DNA from: Bacteroidota bacterium
Lineage (GTDB): Bacteria; Bacteroidota; Bacteroidia; Chitinophagales; Chitinophagaceae
Reading direction: 5' to 3'
Assembly: GCA_016715505.1 (NCBI GenBank)
Contig: JADJZY010000015.1
Coordinates: forward strand, 1-64,000
Length of the DNA: 64,000 nt
Shown here: piece by piece, positions 26,762 to 35,793 of the stretch
Position numbering within the stretch: the first letter of the stretch is position 1
Layout of the letters: every line of letters starts with the position of its first letter
The notes under the pieces: generated by a model
Told to the model about the DNA's origin: nothing
Databases searched by the model: none
The model's input: the letters and a program-made list of their open reading frames with translations, nothing else
Made by a program: the position numbers and the translations under genes

Positions 26762-27436
26762 TTAATTTTTCGTAACACGACGTACGCCAAGAATTTTTCC
26801 TTTGGCATCACTAAACTGCAGGAGATAAACACCATTTGCAACATGATCCAGGTTATAAGTTAAGCTATGATCACGACTGGGATCTACTTCAAAACGAGCC
26901 ATTTTACGACCGATCACATTTACAACCTGCACACTGGCAATGCGTTTGTCAGTTAATGCAATGGTGATTTTATCAGTGGCCGGATTTGGATAAATAGACA
27001 CTAGGTTATTATTTTCAAAGTCTTTCACTGATGTTGGCCATGTTTGGAACATATACACCATGTCACCATAGTTGGTTGTAATAGTTACCCATGAGGTACC
27101 ATCTTGTGCAGTTGTGGCAGCCTTCATATCAACATACCATACACCTGATTCACCTGGATTAAGAATAGCGCTATGAGGATCTGAACTGTTCAAATAACAA
27201 GCAACAGGGTCGCACAAACCTAAAACAGACCATCCGGTAAGAATGTTTTCAGCGGATTTGTTCCAGGTAATGGTTACTGGTGATGCCGAATTATTGGTAA
27301 TGGTATCTTTTAAAGAGTGTAAAACATTATCCTTAGGGAAACCTTTGTACCATACCGTATCATGTTTGATGACAACCTGAGCCTGAGAAATAAATCCCGT
27401 AACAGTAAGGGTTAATAAGAATAGTAATTTTTTCAT
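26762..27436 (-). CDS. T9SS type A sorting domain-containing protein, 224 aa
   Basis: Signal peptide MKKLLFLLTLTVTGFISQA. The body is one Ig-like beta domain of about 120 residues (ITNNSASPVTITWNKSAENI ... GESGVWYVDMKA) with a likely disulfide in GLCDPVACYL. The C-terminal sorting domain starts SIYPNPATDKITIAL and ends NGVYLLQFSDAKGKILGVRRVTK. It is exported by Sec, then secreted by the type IX system and attached to the cell surface or released. Function unknown. It has its own promoter and terminator and sits back to back with another T9SS gene at 27606. Confidence 0.88.
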   Translation of the reverse strand: MKKLLFLLTLTVTGFISQAQVVIKHDTVWYKGFPKDNVLHSLKDTITNNSASPVTITWNKSAENILTGWSVLGLCDPVACYLNSSDPHSAILNPGESGVWYVDMKAATTAQDGTSWVTITTNYGDMVYMFQTWPTSVKDFENNNLVSIYPNPATDKITIALTDKRIASVQVVNVIGRKMARFEVDPSRDHSLTYNLDHVANGVYLLQFSDAKGKILGVRRVTKN

Positions 27437-27461
27437 TTTATATCAATTTTAGATTCTAAAG

Positions 27462-27469
27462 CAAAAGTA
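27462..27469 (-). promoter_or_regulatory. -7 box TACTTTTG for gene 26762-27436
   Basis: Perfect TAnnTTTG on the minus strand, about 25 nt before the ATG at 27436. No convincing -33 TTG. Confidence 0.4.
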
Positions 27470-27575
27470 GTGCAAGTCAAATAAATTGAAACGCAGAACC
27501 AGACGCAATATACTGCCGAATTCATGGATTTGACCTTATTTTATGTTAAATTATGATTGGTAACGCTTAAATACG

Positions 27576-27583
27576 TAAATTTG
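27576..27583 (+). promoter_or_regulatory. -7 box TAAATTTG for gene 27606-29522
   Basis: Perfect TAnnTTTG, with a TTG 16 nt upstream (27557-27559). The leader to ATG 27606 would be about 15 nt. Confidence 0.45.
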
Positions 27584-27605
27584 AAGCCTAAAAAAAGTAT
27601 TGTCA

Positions 27606-29522
27606 ATGAAAAAATTATTACTTCTTGCGCTTGCTGCCTTTGGAATAGGAAGCGCCAATGCCCAGGTGATCTGGTCAGAAAATTTTGACGCTGTTACCGC
27701 CCCTAGCTTACCTGCTGGCTGGTCTCAGTACAACGGGGATAACCTGACCGTAAATTCTGGTTTGAGTGCGTACAATTTCGGTACCAATGCTTGGGTTTCC
27801 CGTAAACCTGCCGGTTCAACCAATGGTTATGCGGTAAGTACTTCATGGTACACCACTGGTGCAGCTTCCAATGATTGGATGATTACACCACAAGTTACGC
27901 CTACGGCTGGTTCATGGTTATTGTTTGATGCCGTTGCTCCGGATGGTCAATTCGCTGATGGTTATCAAGTAAGAATTTCTACAACAGGTAATAATTACAC
28001 CGATTTCACTGCCGCTCCGGTTTATACCGTTGCTGCTGAAGGTCAGGTATGGGCAACGAAAGCAGTGAATTTATCAACTTATGTTGGTCAACCAATTTAC
28101 ATTGCATTCATCAATAACAGTAATGATAAGTACTTGTTGTTCCTGGATAATGTTCAAATCAAAGTATTGCCTGCCAATGATGGTGCTGTATTGGATATGA
28201 CACCTTCTATCGCTTCTTATCGTTCATTTGCAACGGTTGGTAGTCCGGTAGCTGTTCAGGGTTTATTCCAGAATCAGGGTTCATCAACAGTAACAAGTTA
28301 TACCGTAAAAATTAACGACGGTTCAACCACACAATCGTATCCTCAAACGGCAAACGTATTGCCTTACGGAACTCATATTTTCTCAATCAATTACAATATG
28401 GCTTCTACCGGAATTAAACCCATCAAAATGTGGGCAGAAGTAGGTGGAGATGCAAACCATCTGAACGATTCAACCAGTTCTGAATTTGGTGGCGCAACCT
28501 TTACTCCGTCTCCGGTTGTCGTAATCGAAGAAGCAACAGGTACTTGGTGCGGTTGGTGCCCACGTGGAACTGTATTCATGGATTCTATTCACAAAATTCA
28601 TCCTGAAGCGGTTACTATCGCAGTACACAATAACGACCCAATGACGGTTGCTGCTTATGATGGTGGAATCGGACCATTGATTGGTGGATATCCTTCTGGT
28701 TTAGTTGGACGTAAAGTAGAAGCAGATCCTTCTGAATTCTTTACTGCTTATGATGCTCACAAGAGTGATTTCTCTACAGGTGATATCACGATCGGAACAC
28801 CAACTATCAGTGGAAATAGCGTTTCTATCAAAGCTGATGTGAAAATGGCGGTGAATACAAAGGCATCTTATGATTATCGTTTGGCTTTGGTCATTACCGA
28901 AGATGATATGTATGGAACAACTGCTGATTGGGCTCAGGCGAACTATTACTCAGGTGCTGCTGCTCCAAGTTTAGTAGGTGCTGGTTTTAACTGGGATAAT
29001 GAAGCAAATCCGGTTCCTGCCAACAAAATGGTTTACGATCATGTTGCTCGCGACATCGTTGGTGGTTTTAATGGTGTAACAGGAAGTTTACCTGCTGCAA
29101 TGACTGCTGGTTCTACTTATTCTTATACTTTTAATTGGACCATGCCTGCTAATTTCCGCCCTTGGAAATCTCGCGCGAATGTATTGTTGATTTGTGCTTC
29201 AAACGGTGAAGTTCAAAACGGTAAATGGGTTGGTTTAGTTCCAACTGGTGTAAACGATATCGTTTCTAACGAAAGCCTGAAAGTTTATCCAAATCCTAGC
29301 GCTAATTTCCTGAATGTCGATTTCACTTTGAATCAAACAAGTGATGTTGTTGTTTCTATGGTTGACATTACTGGAAAAACAGTTTACAGCCAACAATTGA
29401 ACAAGTTAAATGGTAATCAAGGTTTGGTTATCCCTACTACAACAATGGCTGATGGCGTTTATATTTTGACCCTGAAAACCAATGAAGGTTCTCTGACTCA
29501 AAAAGTAACTGTACGTCACTAA
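27606..29522 (+). CDS. T9SS-sorted Omp28-related protein with choice-of-anchor-J domain
   Basis: 638 aa, intact. Signal peptide to ANAQ; choice-of-anchor-J lectin-like domain at about residues 20-195 (WSENFDAVTAPSLPAGWSQYN ... YLLFLDNVQIKV). A CARDB-like Ig linker follows. The Omp28/thioredoxin-like domain starts VVVIEEATGTWCGWCPRGTVFMD with CXXC at C315/C318, as in other Omp28-related proteins. The sorting domain is LKVYPNPSANFLNVDF ... DGVYILTLKTNEGSLTQKV. Secreted by the type IX system. The CGWC pair suggests thiol-disulfide chemistry outside the cell, but no activity has been shown here. It is the cleanest long gene in the window and is probably highly expressed. Confidence 0.92.
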   Translation: MKKLLLLALAAFGIGSANAQVIWSENFDAVTAPSLPAGWSQYNGDNLTVNSGLSAYNFGTNAWVSRKPAGSTNGYAVSTSWYTTGAASNDWMITPQVTPTAGSWLLFDAVAPDGQFADGYQVRISTTGNNYTDFTAAPVYTVAAEGQVWATKAVNLSTYVGQPIYIAFINNSNDKYLLFLDNVQIKVLPANDGAVLDMTPSIASYRSFATVGSPVAVQGLFQNQGSSTVTSYTVKINDGSTTQSYPQTANVLPYGTHIFSINYNMASTGIKPIKMWAEVGGDANHLNDSTSSEFGGATFTPSPVVVIEEATGTWCGWCPRGTVFMDSIHKIHPEAVTIAVHNNDPMTVAAYDGGIGPLIGGYPSGLVGRKVEADPSEFFTAYDAHKSDFSTGDITIGTPTISGNSVSIKADVKMAVNTKASYDYRLALVITEDDMYGTTADWAQANYYSGAAAPSLVGAGFNWDNEANPVPANKMVYDHVARDIVGGFNGVTGSLPAAMTAGSTYSYTFNWTMPANFRPWKSRANVLLICASNGEVQNGKWVGLVPTGVNDIVSNESLKVYPNPSANFLNVDFTLNQTSDVVVSMVDITGKTVYSQQLNKLNGNQGLVIPTTTMADGVYILTLKTNEGSLTQKVTVRH

Positions 29523-29546
29523 TTTTTTCATAGATTTTATTGAAAG

Positions 29547-29575
29547 AGCCACTTCTTCGGAGGTGGCTTTTTTTG
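29547..29575 (+). terminator. Strong intrinsic terminator with UUCG loop
   Basis: AGCCACTTC-TTCG-GAGGTGGCT forms a 9-bp stem (one G-U wobble) capped by a UUCG tetraloop and followed by an 8-base T run. Terminates 27606-29522. Confidence 0.88.
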
Positions 29576-29606
29576 TACGCCCTATCTTTACAAAACGAAA
29601 CATCTT

Positions 29607-30776
29607 ATGCCTGTTTTTAGCTCCGATTTTATTTTTGATGGAAATCAATTTCTGCCACCCGGAAGTAGCATCCTGATCAATGAAAGGGGTGTATTGAAAG
29701 GGGTGTATGATCACATACCCTCTGAAACAAATGTGCTCCCCGGCTTAATCATGCCAGGGATGATCAATGTTCACTGCCACTTGGAGTTATCCTATCTTAA
29801 AAATCGAATCCCTTCCGGACAAGGGCTGATTTGTTTTTTAAATCATATCAATGCTTTGTATCGTGAAAGCAGAAACGAAAATCAGATTTTAAACGCCATT
29901 GAACAAGCAGAAGCCGAAATGTTTAAGTCAGGTATCGTAGCAGTTGGAGATATCTGTAATACCCCGGACACCCTGACACAAAAGTTGAAGAAAAAGATTC
30001 AGTACATCAATTTTGCAGAAACATTTGGTGTTTTAGATTCCAATGCAGAAAGCCGATTTAATCACGTGCTGACTTTGTTGGAAATTTTCCGGGAAGCCGG
30101 TCTATTGGTATTTCCCGTGCCTCATGCGCCTTATTCGGTTTCATCAGCCCTTTTTGAAAAAATCAATCAAGACACTTCATCAATCAGTACCATGCATAAT
30201 CAGGAATGTTTGGCAGAAAATGATTTGTTCGCAAAAGGTGAGGGTGAATTTGTGTCGTTTTTACAACAATTTGGATTGTATGATTTACCAGGAAAGGGCA
30301 ATACCTCCCTTCAATGGTTTTGGCCTAAACTCAGTCGAAAACAGCAAATTATTTTGGTACACAACACCTTTACTTCAGCAGAGGATATTCATTTCGTTCA
30401 ACATTCTACTCAAAAGGTGTTTTGGTGTTTGTGCCCAAAAGCAAATCAGTATATCGAACAAAGGGTGGCTGATCCTCGACCCTTCATCAAGGCCGGCGCA
30501 AATATTGTACTGGGAACCGATAGTTTAGCCTCTAATGATTCCTTGAACATTGTATCTGAAATTCAATGGCTACACGCCCATTATCCGGAAGTATCCATAG
30601 AAAAAATGCTTCATTGGGCTACAGGTGCTGGAGCTGACGCCTTACAAATTTCAGATCAATTTGGTCGCCTAAAACCAGATTCAAGCCCGGGTATTTTGCA
30701 TATCCCGGAATGGCAATCAATTGATTCGATTCCTGAAGTTTATTCCATCCATCGACTGGATACTCAGAAGGGATAG
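29607..30776 (+). CDS. Amidohydrolase family protein (aminofutalosine-deaminase-like)
   Basis: 389 aa, intact. N-terminal beta-sandwich, then MPGMINVHCHLELSYL with the metal-binding HxH (H53/H55 region). Further ligands are in HAPYSVSS, STMHNQE and VHNTFTSAED, and the catalytic Asp is in VLGTDSLASNDSLN. This pattern belongs to the TRZ/ATZ/aminodeoxyfutalosine-deaminase side of the superfamily, so hydrolytic deamination of a heterocycle is likely. The exact substrate cannot be read from sequence, and no other futalosine-pathway genes are in the window. A TATCTTTA box is 17 nt upstream of the ATG. Confidence 0.8.
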   Translation: MPVFSSDFIFDGNQFLPPGSSILINERGVLKGVYDHIPSETNVLPGLIMPGMINVHCHLELSYLKNRIPSGQGLICFLNHINALYRESRNENQILNAIEQAEAEMFKSGIVAVGDICNTPDTLTQKLKKKIQYINFAETFGVLDSNAESRFNHVLTLLEIFREAGLLVFPVPHAPYSVSSALFEKINQDTSSISTMHNQECLAENDLFAKGEGEFVSFLQQFGLYDLPGKGNTSLQWFWPKLSRKQQIILVHNTFTSAEDIHFVQHSTQKVFWCLCPKANQYIEQRVADPRPFIKAGANIVLGTDSLASNDSLNIVSEIQWLHAHYPEVSIEKMLHWATGAGADALQISDQFGRLKPDSSPGILHIPEWQSIDSIPEVYSIHRLDTQKG

Positions 30777-30924
30777 CCTAAAAAACATTCGGTTTACCAC
30801 AACTTTCCACGCTCAGATTTTATCTCATTTCTGAATCATTTTGGATGAAAACGCATAGTCTCTGACTTTTGGAGATACGCTTGAATTTCTAAGAAAAATT
30901 CACGGCATTGCAGCGCGCTCATAT

Positions 30925-30932
30925 TAACTTTG
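30925..30932 (+). promoter_or_regulatory. -7 box TAACTTTG, 5 nt before the kbl start
   Basis: Perfect TAnnTTTG. A TTG at 30908-30910 is 14 nt upstream, a bit close for a -33. Implies a leaderless or near-leaderless message for kbl. Confidence 0.4.
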
Positions 30933-30937
30933 GCATC

Positions 30938-32128
30938 ATGAATCAGAAACTCGTACAACGTTTACAACAGGAACTATCAGAAATCCGTGAAGCAGGTTTG
31001 TTCAAGCAAGAAAGAATTATCAGCTCCGAACAAGGCTCCCATATCACCGCGAATGGTAAACCGGTTCTCAATTTCTGCGCCAATAATTACCTGGGATTGT
31101 CTTCTCATCCTAAAACCATTGAAGCAGCCCATCAGGCAATCAATAACCGTGGATATGGTTTGAGTAGTGTTCGATTTATCTGCGGAACACAGGATATTCA
31201 TAAAGAATTGGAAGCAAAGTTGTCAGACTTTTTAGGTACCGAAGATACTATTTTGTATTGCGCTGCCTTTGATGCCAATGGAGGCGTTTTTGAGCCATTG
31301 TTGAACGAACAGGATGCGATTATTTCTGACGAATTAAATCATGCCTCTATCATTGATGGTGTCAGATTGTGCAAGGCAGAACGACATCGTTATAAACACA
31401 ATGATTTGGCGGATTTAGAAGAAAAACTAAAAGCCACTCAACATTGTCGTAGTCGTATGATCGCTACCGATAGCGTATTTAGCATGGATGGCACCATCGC
31501 TCAATTAGATAAAATTTGTGATTTGGCCGATCAGTACGATGCTATTGTGATGATTGATGAAAGCCATTCCAGTGGATTTATGGGCAAAACAGGAAGAGGA
31601 GTCCATGAATTATGCGGTGTCATGGATCGTGTGGATATCATCACCGGTACATTGGGGAAAGCCCTTGGCGGTGCCAGTGGTGGATTTACCAGCGGCAAAA
31701 AGGAAGTGGTAGAAATGTTGCGTCAAAAAAGCCGCCCATATCTGTTTTCGAATACTGTAGCCCCTGCTGTAGTTGGAGCATCCATTGCGGTACTGGATAT
31801 GTTGCGCGAAACCACGGCTCTGCGCGATAAATTGGAACAAAATACCTTGTATTTCCGTGAAAAAATTCAGGCTGCTGGTTTTGATATCAAACCCGGTATT
31901 CATCCGATAGTGCCTATCATGTTATATGATGCGGTACTTGCCCAAAAAATGGCTGCCCGCATGCTCGAGGAAGGTATTTATGTGATTGGATTCTTCTATC
32001 CGGTGGTTGCAAAAGGCAATGCACGTATCCGGGTTCAAATCAGTGCAGCACACGAACGTGAGGATCTCGATCTGGCTATTGCTGCATTTACCAAAGTTGG
32101 CAAAGAACTGGGAATTATCCCTTCATAA
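30938..32128 (+). CDS. kbl: Glycine C-acetyltransferase (2-amino-3-ketobutyrate CoA ligase)
   Basis: 396 aa from ATG 30938, intact. PLP-dependent alpha-oxoamine synthase: NFCANNYLGLSSHP, GYGLSSVRFICGTQ, the SDELNHASIIDG segment, the DESHSSGFMG Asp/His cofactor contacts, and the Schiff-base Lys in TGTLGKALGGASGG. Works with threonine dehydrogenase to turn 2-amino-3-ketobutyrate plus CoA into glycine and acetyl-CoA. Close relatives (BioF, SPT) differ in the acyl pocket; the RFICGTQ and FMGKTGRG blocks favour Kbl. Confidence 0.93.
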   Translation: MNQKLVQRLQQELSEIREAGLFKQERIISSEQGSHITANGKPVLNFCANNYLGLSSHPKTIEAAHQAINNRGYGLSSVRFICGTQDIHKELEAKLSDFLGTEDTILYCAAFDANGGVFEPLLNEQDAIISDELNHASIIDGVRLCKAERHRYKHNDLADLEEKLKATQHCRSRMIATDSVFSMDGTIAQLDKICDLADQYDAIVMIDESHSSGFMGKTGRGVHELCGVMDRVDIITGTLGKALGGASGGFTSGKKEVVEMLRQKSRPYLFSNTVAPAVVGASIAVLDMLRETTALRDKLEQNTLYFREKIQAAGFDIKPGIHPIVPIMLYDAVLAQKMAARMLEEGIYVIGFFYPVVAKGNARIRVQISAAHEREDLDLAIAAFTKVGKELGIIPS

Positions 32129-32200
32129 CTGAACGCTATTGAATAAAATGCGGATTTCCTACCGCAAATACTGTATATTCGCAGTCTTAAATTATTTTTT

Positions 32201-32308
32201 ATGGGAAGAGGCGACAAAAAAACAAAGCGTGGAAAAATTTTCAAAGGTTCTTTTGGAAAACATCGTCCGCGTGCTGTTCGAAGCAAAGCAACTGAAAAGA
32301 AAGCATAA
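32201..32308 (+). CDS. 30S ribosomal protein bTHX (Thx), 35 aa
   Basis: A tiny gene: MGRGDKKTKRGKIFKGSFG then KHRPRAVRSKATEKKA, ending TAA at 32306-32308. The very basic composition and the MGRGDKKTKRGKI...G(S/T)(F/Y)G(K/N)xRP pattern are diagnostic for the Bacteroidota/Thermus small-subunit protein THX. It binds at the head of the 30S subunit. A TATATTCG box lies 19 nt before the ATG, and a terminator overlaps the stop codon. Complete and undisturbed. Confidence 0.92.
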   Translation: MGRGDKKTKRGKIFKGSFGKHRPRAVRSKATEKKA

Positions 32309-32320
32309 GCTTTCTTTTTT
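32295..32320 (+). terminator. Intrinsic terminator overlapping the bTHX stop codon
   Basis: AAAAGAAAGC-ATAA-GCTTTCTTTT forms a 10-bp stem whose loop contains the TAA stop. A T run follows. Confidence 0.75.
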
Positions 32321-32374
32321 TTATGTCCGTTCATAGGGGGGCTATCATTGCGAGCCTATTACTTTCGTTGAATT

Positions 32375-33037
32375 TTAAATGCCAATATAGTGCATCAGCA
32401 GGTCGTAATTCTGTTGCAGGTTTTCCTGATGATTTTCGGCGGCATATGTTTCAACAATCTGATAATTAAATCGTTCAAAGGTAGCAACCAAGGACTGTAT
32501 ATCGGTTTTGTTCACTTTAATCGTAATTTGAAGCTGACCAGTATTTTCAATTGTTTTGACAAATAATGACAAGATAGCCAAATCATTGCTTTCGCAGATA
32601 CGGGCTATTTCGGAAAGACTATAATTACGTTGTTCCAATTCAATCACTAAAATGGCGCCCGGTTCAAGGATGGCATTATTGTCGGTGAAATAGGAGAATA
32701 ATCCTTCCATCGTAATGCATCCCAGATAGTGGTTGCTTTTATCAACCACCGGCAATGTAGACAAATTATATTGATGTCCGATTTTCAGGGCTTCATACGG
32801 ATGCATGAACTCGAACACAGCGGGGCGAAAATTCACAAATTCAGAAAGGGATAAAGGCTCTTCAGGGGTGTCCCAATCCAGTAAGTCATCTTCAGAGATC
32901 AGGGCGATATAATTATTTTTCTGAACCAGGGGTAAATGAAATACCCGGTATTCATTCATCAGACTCAGGGCCTTTTCACCATTATCGTCCAGTGATAAAG
33001 CTGGTAAATGATTGCTGATCAGGGATTTACTGTTCAT
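32375..33037 (-). CDS. CBS domain-containing protein
   Basis: 220 aa, intact. Two CBS motifs over about residues 1-125: LISNHLPALSLDDNGEKALSLMNEYRVFHLPLV and FEFMHPYEALKIGHQYNLSTLPVVDKSNHYLGCITMEGL. The C-terminal half (VIELEQRNYSLSEIARICESNDL ... LQITIKVNKTDIQSL) looks like an ACT-type regulatory fold. It probably senses adenine nucleotides or amino acids in the cytosol. The partner is unknown. It is followed on the same strand by the alpha/beta hydrolase gene, read first at 33844. Confidence 0.82.
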   Translation of the reverse strand: MNSKSLISNHLPALSLDDNGEKALSLMNEYRVFHLPLVQKNNYIALISEDDLLDWDTPEEPLSLSEFVNFRPAVFEFMHPYEALKIGHQYNLSTLPVVDKSNHYLGCITMEGLFSYFTDNNAILEPGAILVIELEQRNYSLSEIARICESNDLAILSLFVKTIENTGQLQITIKVNKTDIQSLVATFERFNYQIVETYAAENHQENLQQNYDLLMHYIGI

Positions 33038-33088
33038 AAACGAATAACGAGTACGGAGCTGTTTTTAGGATAGAATGGCATTGGAATT

Positions 33089-33844
33089 TTAATGTTTTGA
33101 TAGGAATTCACTCAACAGTTGATTAAATTCCTTGGGAACTTCCATCATGGGTGCATGACCACATTTATCAATCCAATGTAATTCTGAATTCGGCAATAAT
33201 TTTTCAAATTCATGTGCAACCATTGGCGGAGTAATCGTATCATTCTTCCCCCAGATTAGGCAAACCGGCTGTTTGATATTCTGAAGTTCTTCACCCAAAT
33301 GATGACGAATGGCTGACTTAGCGAGATAAATTATTTTTACTGCCTTCAGGCGGTTATTGACGATATTATATACTTCATCGACCAACTCAGTGGTTGCAGA
33401 GTTGGGGTCATAAAAAGTTAATTCAACTTTTTTACGAATATAGTCTTTGTCGCCACGTTTCGGATAGGTTTCACCCATGCCATTTTCAAACAACCCTGAA
33501 CTTCCTGTGAGGGTAATTGTTTTAACCTTTTCGGGATGTTTGAGGGCATACACCAAGGCAATGTGTCCGCCGAGCGAATTTCCCAAGAGGTGCACATCCT
33601 GCAAACCCTTGTATTCGATAAAACGTGCCACATGTTTTGCCAACCCTGATACCGAAGTATCCAGATTGGTTAAATCATACAATGGCAACATCGGAATATA
33701 AACCGTATATTTTTCCTTAAAATAATCAATTAAATCTTTAAAGTTGCTGAGTGCTCCGAACAAACCATGCAGCAGTACCAGACTCTGACCACTTCCTTCT
33801 TCAACATATTTAAACTTCCCGGATTGTTTGATTTCGTATTGCAT
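33089..33844 (-). CDS. Alpha/beta fold hydrolase
   Basis: 251 aa, intact. VLLHGLFGALSNF gives the oxyanion-hole HG motif, HLLGNSLGGHIALVYA the nucleophile elbow G-N-S-L-G (Ser about residue 94), CLIWGKNDTITP the acid Asp and IDKCGHAPMMEVPKEF the catalytic His. The nucleophile context and length place it with small esterases and MhpC-like C-C hydrolases. No cofactor motif. Substrate cannot be told. Confidence 0.85.
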   Translation of the reverse strand: MQYEIKQSGKFKYVEEGSGQSLVLLHGLFGALSNFKDLIDYFKEKYTVYIPMLPLYDLTNLDTSVSGLAKHVARFIEYKGLQDVHLLGNSLGGHIALVYALKHPEKVKTITLTGSSGLFENGMGETYPKRGDKDYIRKKVELTFYDPNSATTELVDEVYNIVNNRLKAVKIIYLAKSAIRHHLGEELQNIKQPVCLIWGKNDTITPPMVAHEFEKLLPNSELHWIDKCGHAPMMEVPKEFNQLLSEFLSKH

Positions 33845-34042
33845 AGGCTCACTTATCGTATGCTAATGTAACGGATAAAATTTATAAACGGAAATTTTGC
33901 ATGCTAACGGCCAATCTGAATCATGTACAGAAGTCATAAAATGATGCTTTGATTACCTTTTGGTCATAAAGATTTCAGGATTGGTGCTGAATAATTGGAA
34001 TGAGCGAAATGCTTACCCGATATTTGGGGGTACTCATTCAAG

Positions 34043-34942
34043 ATGTCCGATACCATCAGTCGTAAAAGCTTTTTAAAATGGCTGGCTATGTTGCCGGCCG
34101 GCGCATTATTTATGAATTTAAGAAATTTCGAACAGGAGATGCAGGAGGCAAGCAATTCGCCCAAAATGCCTGTTTTATTTTTAGGACATGGCAGCCCGAT
34201 GAATGCGATCGAAGAAAACATTTTTGTCAAAGGCTTCCGGGAGGCCGCACAATCCTTGCCGATTCCTCAGGTGATTTTATGCATTTCTGCACATTGGTTT
34301 ACGCAGGGAACCATGGTCACGGCGATGGAAAAACCACCCACCATTCATGACTTCGGGGGTTTTCCAAAAGCTTTGTTTGATGTTCAATACCCGGCACCCG
34401 GTCACCCTGCATTTGCACGGGAAATCCAGGAAATTTACCAACCCGCTCTTCAGGTAGGCCTGGATGAACATTGGGGACTCGACCACGGTGCATGGAGTGT
34501 CATAAAACACCTCTATCCCAAAGCAGATATTCCGGTGGTTCAAATGAGCATTGATTATACCCGCTCTGCAGCATGGCACTATGAAACAGCCCGTTCTCTG
34601 CAAAAATTACGACATAAAGGGGTCCTGATCATCGGTAGTGGGAATATTATTCACAATTTAGGACTGGTCGATTTTCAACGAATTCAGGAAATAGGTTATG
34701 CTTATGATTGGGCGCATGAGGCGCATCAATTGGTCAATACACATCTCAGAAATGGGAACGATCAGGCACTGGTGAAGTACCAACAATTGGGTAAAGCGAT
34801 GCAACTGGCAGTACCAAGTCCGGATCATTACCTCCCATTGATTTATACGCTCGCCTTACGGGATGCTAAAGATGAGCTCAGTATTTTTAATGACTCATTG
34901 CTGGCCGGTTCACTCAGTATGACATCGATTAAACTAGCTTAG
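34043..34942 (+). CDS. ygiD: 4,5-DOPA-extradiol-dioxygenase-like protein (YgiD/LigB family)
   Basis: 299 aa. An N-terminal extension of about 40 residues with a hydrophobic segment (FLKWLAMLPAGALFMNL) precedes the catalytic domain, suggesting export or an anchored form. It is not usual for cytosolic YgiD. Domain landmarks: PVLFLGHGSPMNAI (metal His), LCISAHWF, THDFGGFP-like TIHDFGGFP, GLDHGAWSVIKHLYP, and GSGNIIHNLG. Class III extradiol dioxygenase acting on catechol-type substrates with Zn or Fe. The true start may be internal at MPVLFLGHG if the extension is an artefact. Confidence 0.83.
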   Translation: MSDTISRKSFLKWLAMLPAGALFMNLRNFEQEMQEASNSPKMPVLFLGHGSPMNAIEENIFVKGFREAAQSLPIPQVILCISAHWFTQGTMVTAMEKPPTIHDFGGFPKALFDVQYPAPGHPAFAREIQEIYQPALQVGLDEHWGLDHGAWSVIKHLYPKADIPVVQMSIDYTRSAAWHYETARSLQKLRHKGVLIIGSGNIIHNLGLVDFQRIQEIGYAYDWAHEAHQLVNTHLRNGNDQALVKYQQLGKAMQLAVPSPDHYLPLIYTLALRDAKDELSIFNDSLLAGSLSMTSIKLA

Positions 34943-34962
34943 GGCGTTTAAGAAGTTGATCA

Positions 34963-35793
34963 TTACATTCTGACGTGAATTTCGCCTATTTTAATGCACG
35001 GCAATTTTTCATATCTCTTAATAACTTGCGTGCGTACGGGGCTACCTGAACGCTTCCTAAATTTGAAGCGACAGCAGAGACTCATGGTATCCCGAAATTT
35101 GACCGCTTGCCGGCGCGAAATTTCAATTTCCTCTCCACCTTGTAATGTCACCTTGAGGCCACCATTATATTGGGTATCCATTTTGGTAATCATCTGAAGG
35201 TTGATAATATGTTTTCGATTTGCCCTGAAAAATAATTTAGGGTCCAGGCGTTCTTCGAGCGCATTGAGCGATTTAAGAATAAGAGGCTTATTATTCCCAA
35301 AAAATACCTTAGCGTAATTTCCGGCACTTTCAAATAATCGAACTTCAGACAAACGCACGAACCAGCAACGCTCTCCATCTTTTACAAAAACCTGATCATT
35401 TCCACCCAGTAAGTTCTTCTGTGCATGCTGGTCCTGATCCATTTGTTTTTTTACTTTATGGATGGCCTCTGCCATACGTTTTGTTTCAATGGGCTTGAGC
35501 AAATAATCCAGCGCATTGAATTCAAAAGCCTTGAGGGCATATTCGTCGTAGGCAGTCGTAAAGACAACTTTGGGCAAATATTCCAGCACTTCTAGTAAGT
35601 CAAATCCTGTTTTATTACCCGGCATTTGTATGTCCAGGAAAACAAGCTGAGGGCGTAACTCTTCAATTTTTTCGATGGCATCCTGCACATTGATGGCCTC
35701 TTCAATGATTTCGATTTCGGGAAAATCGGTCAATATTTTACGGAGTTCGTTGCGTGCAAGTCGTTCGTCGTCGACAATAATAGTGCGTATCAT
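34963..35793 (-). CDS. LytTR family response regulator
   Basis: 276 aa. Receiver with IIVDDERLARNEL, phospho-acceptor D54 in LVFLDIQMPG and Lys in YLLKPIE. LytTR DNA-binding domain: VFVKDGERCWFVRLSEVRLFESAGNYAKV ... ISRRQAVKFRD. The family normally ends at about FRDTMSL, but here it runs on 30 further residues, CCRFKFRKRSGSPVRT..., likely because the stop was lost to a base error. The start at 35793 overlaps the kinase stop (ATGA), so they are translationally coupled. Confidence 0.88.
   Translation of the reverse strand: MIRTIIVDDERLARNELRKILTDFPEIEIIEEAINVQDAIEKIEELRPQLVFLDIQMPGNKTGFDLLEVLEYLPKVVFTTAYDEYALKAFEFNALDYLLKPIETKRMAEAIHKVKKQMDQDQHAQKNLLGGNDQVFVKDGERCWFVRLSEVRLFESAGNYAKVFFGNNKPLILKSLNALEERLDPKLFFRANRKHIINLQMITKMDTQYNGGLKVTLQGGEEIEISRRQAVKFRDTMSLCCRFKFRKRSGSPVRTQVIKRYEKLPCIKIGEIHVRM

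Noticed and set aside
29607..30776. Naming the amidohydrolase mqnX (aminodeoxyfutalosine deaminase)
   Set aside because: Metal ligands fit the subgroup, but substrate-specific residues cannot be verified and no other futalosine-pathway gene is nearby.
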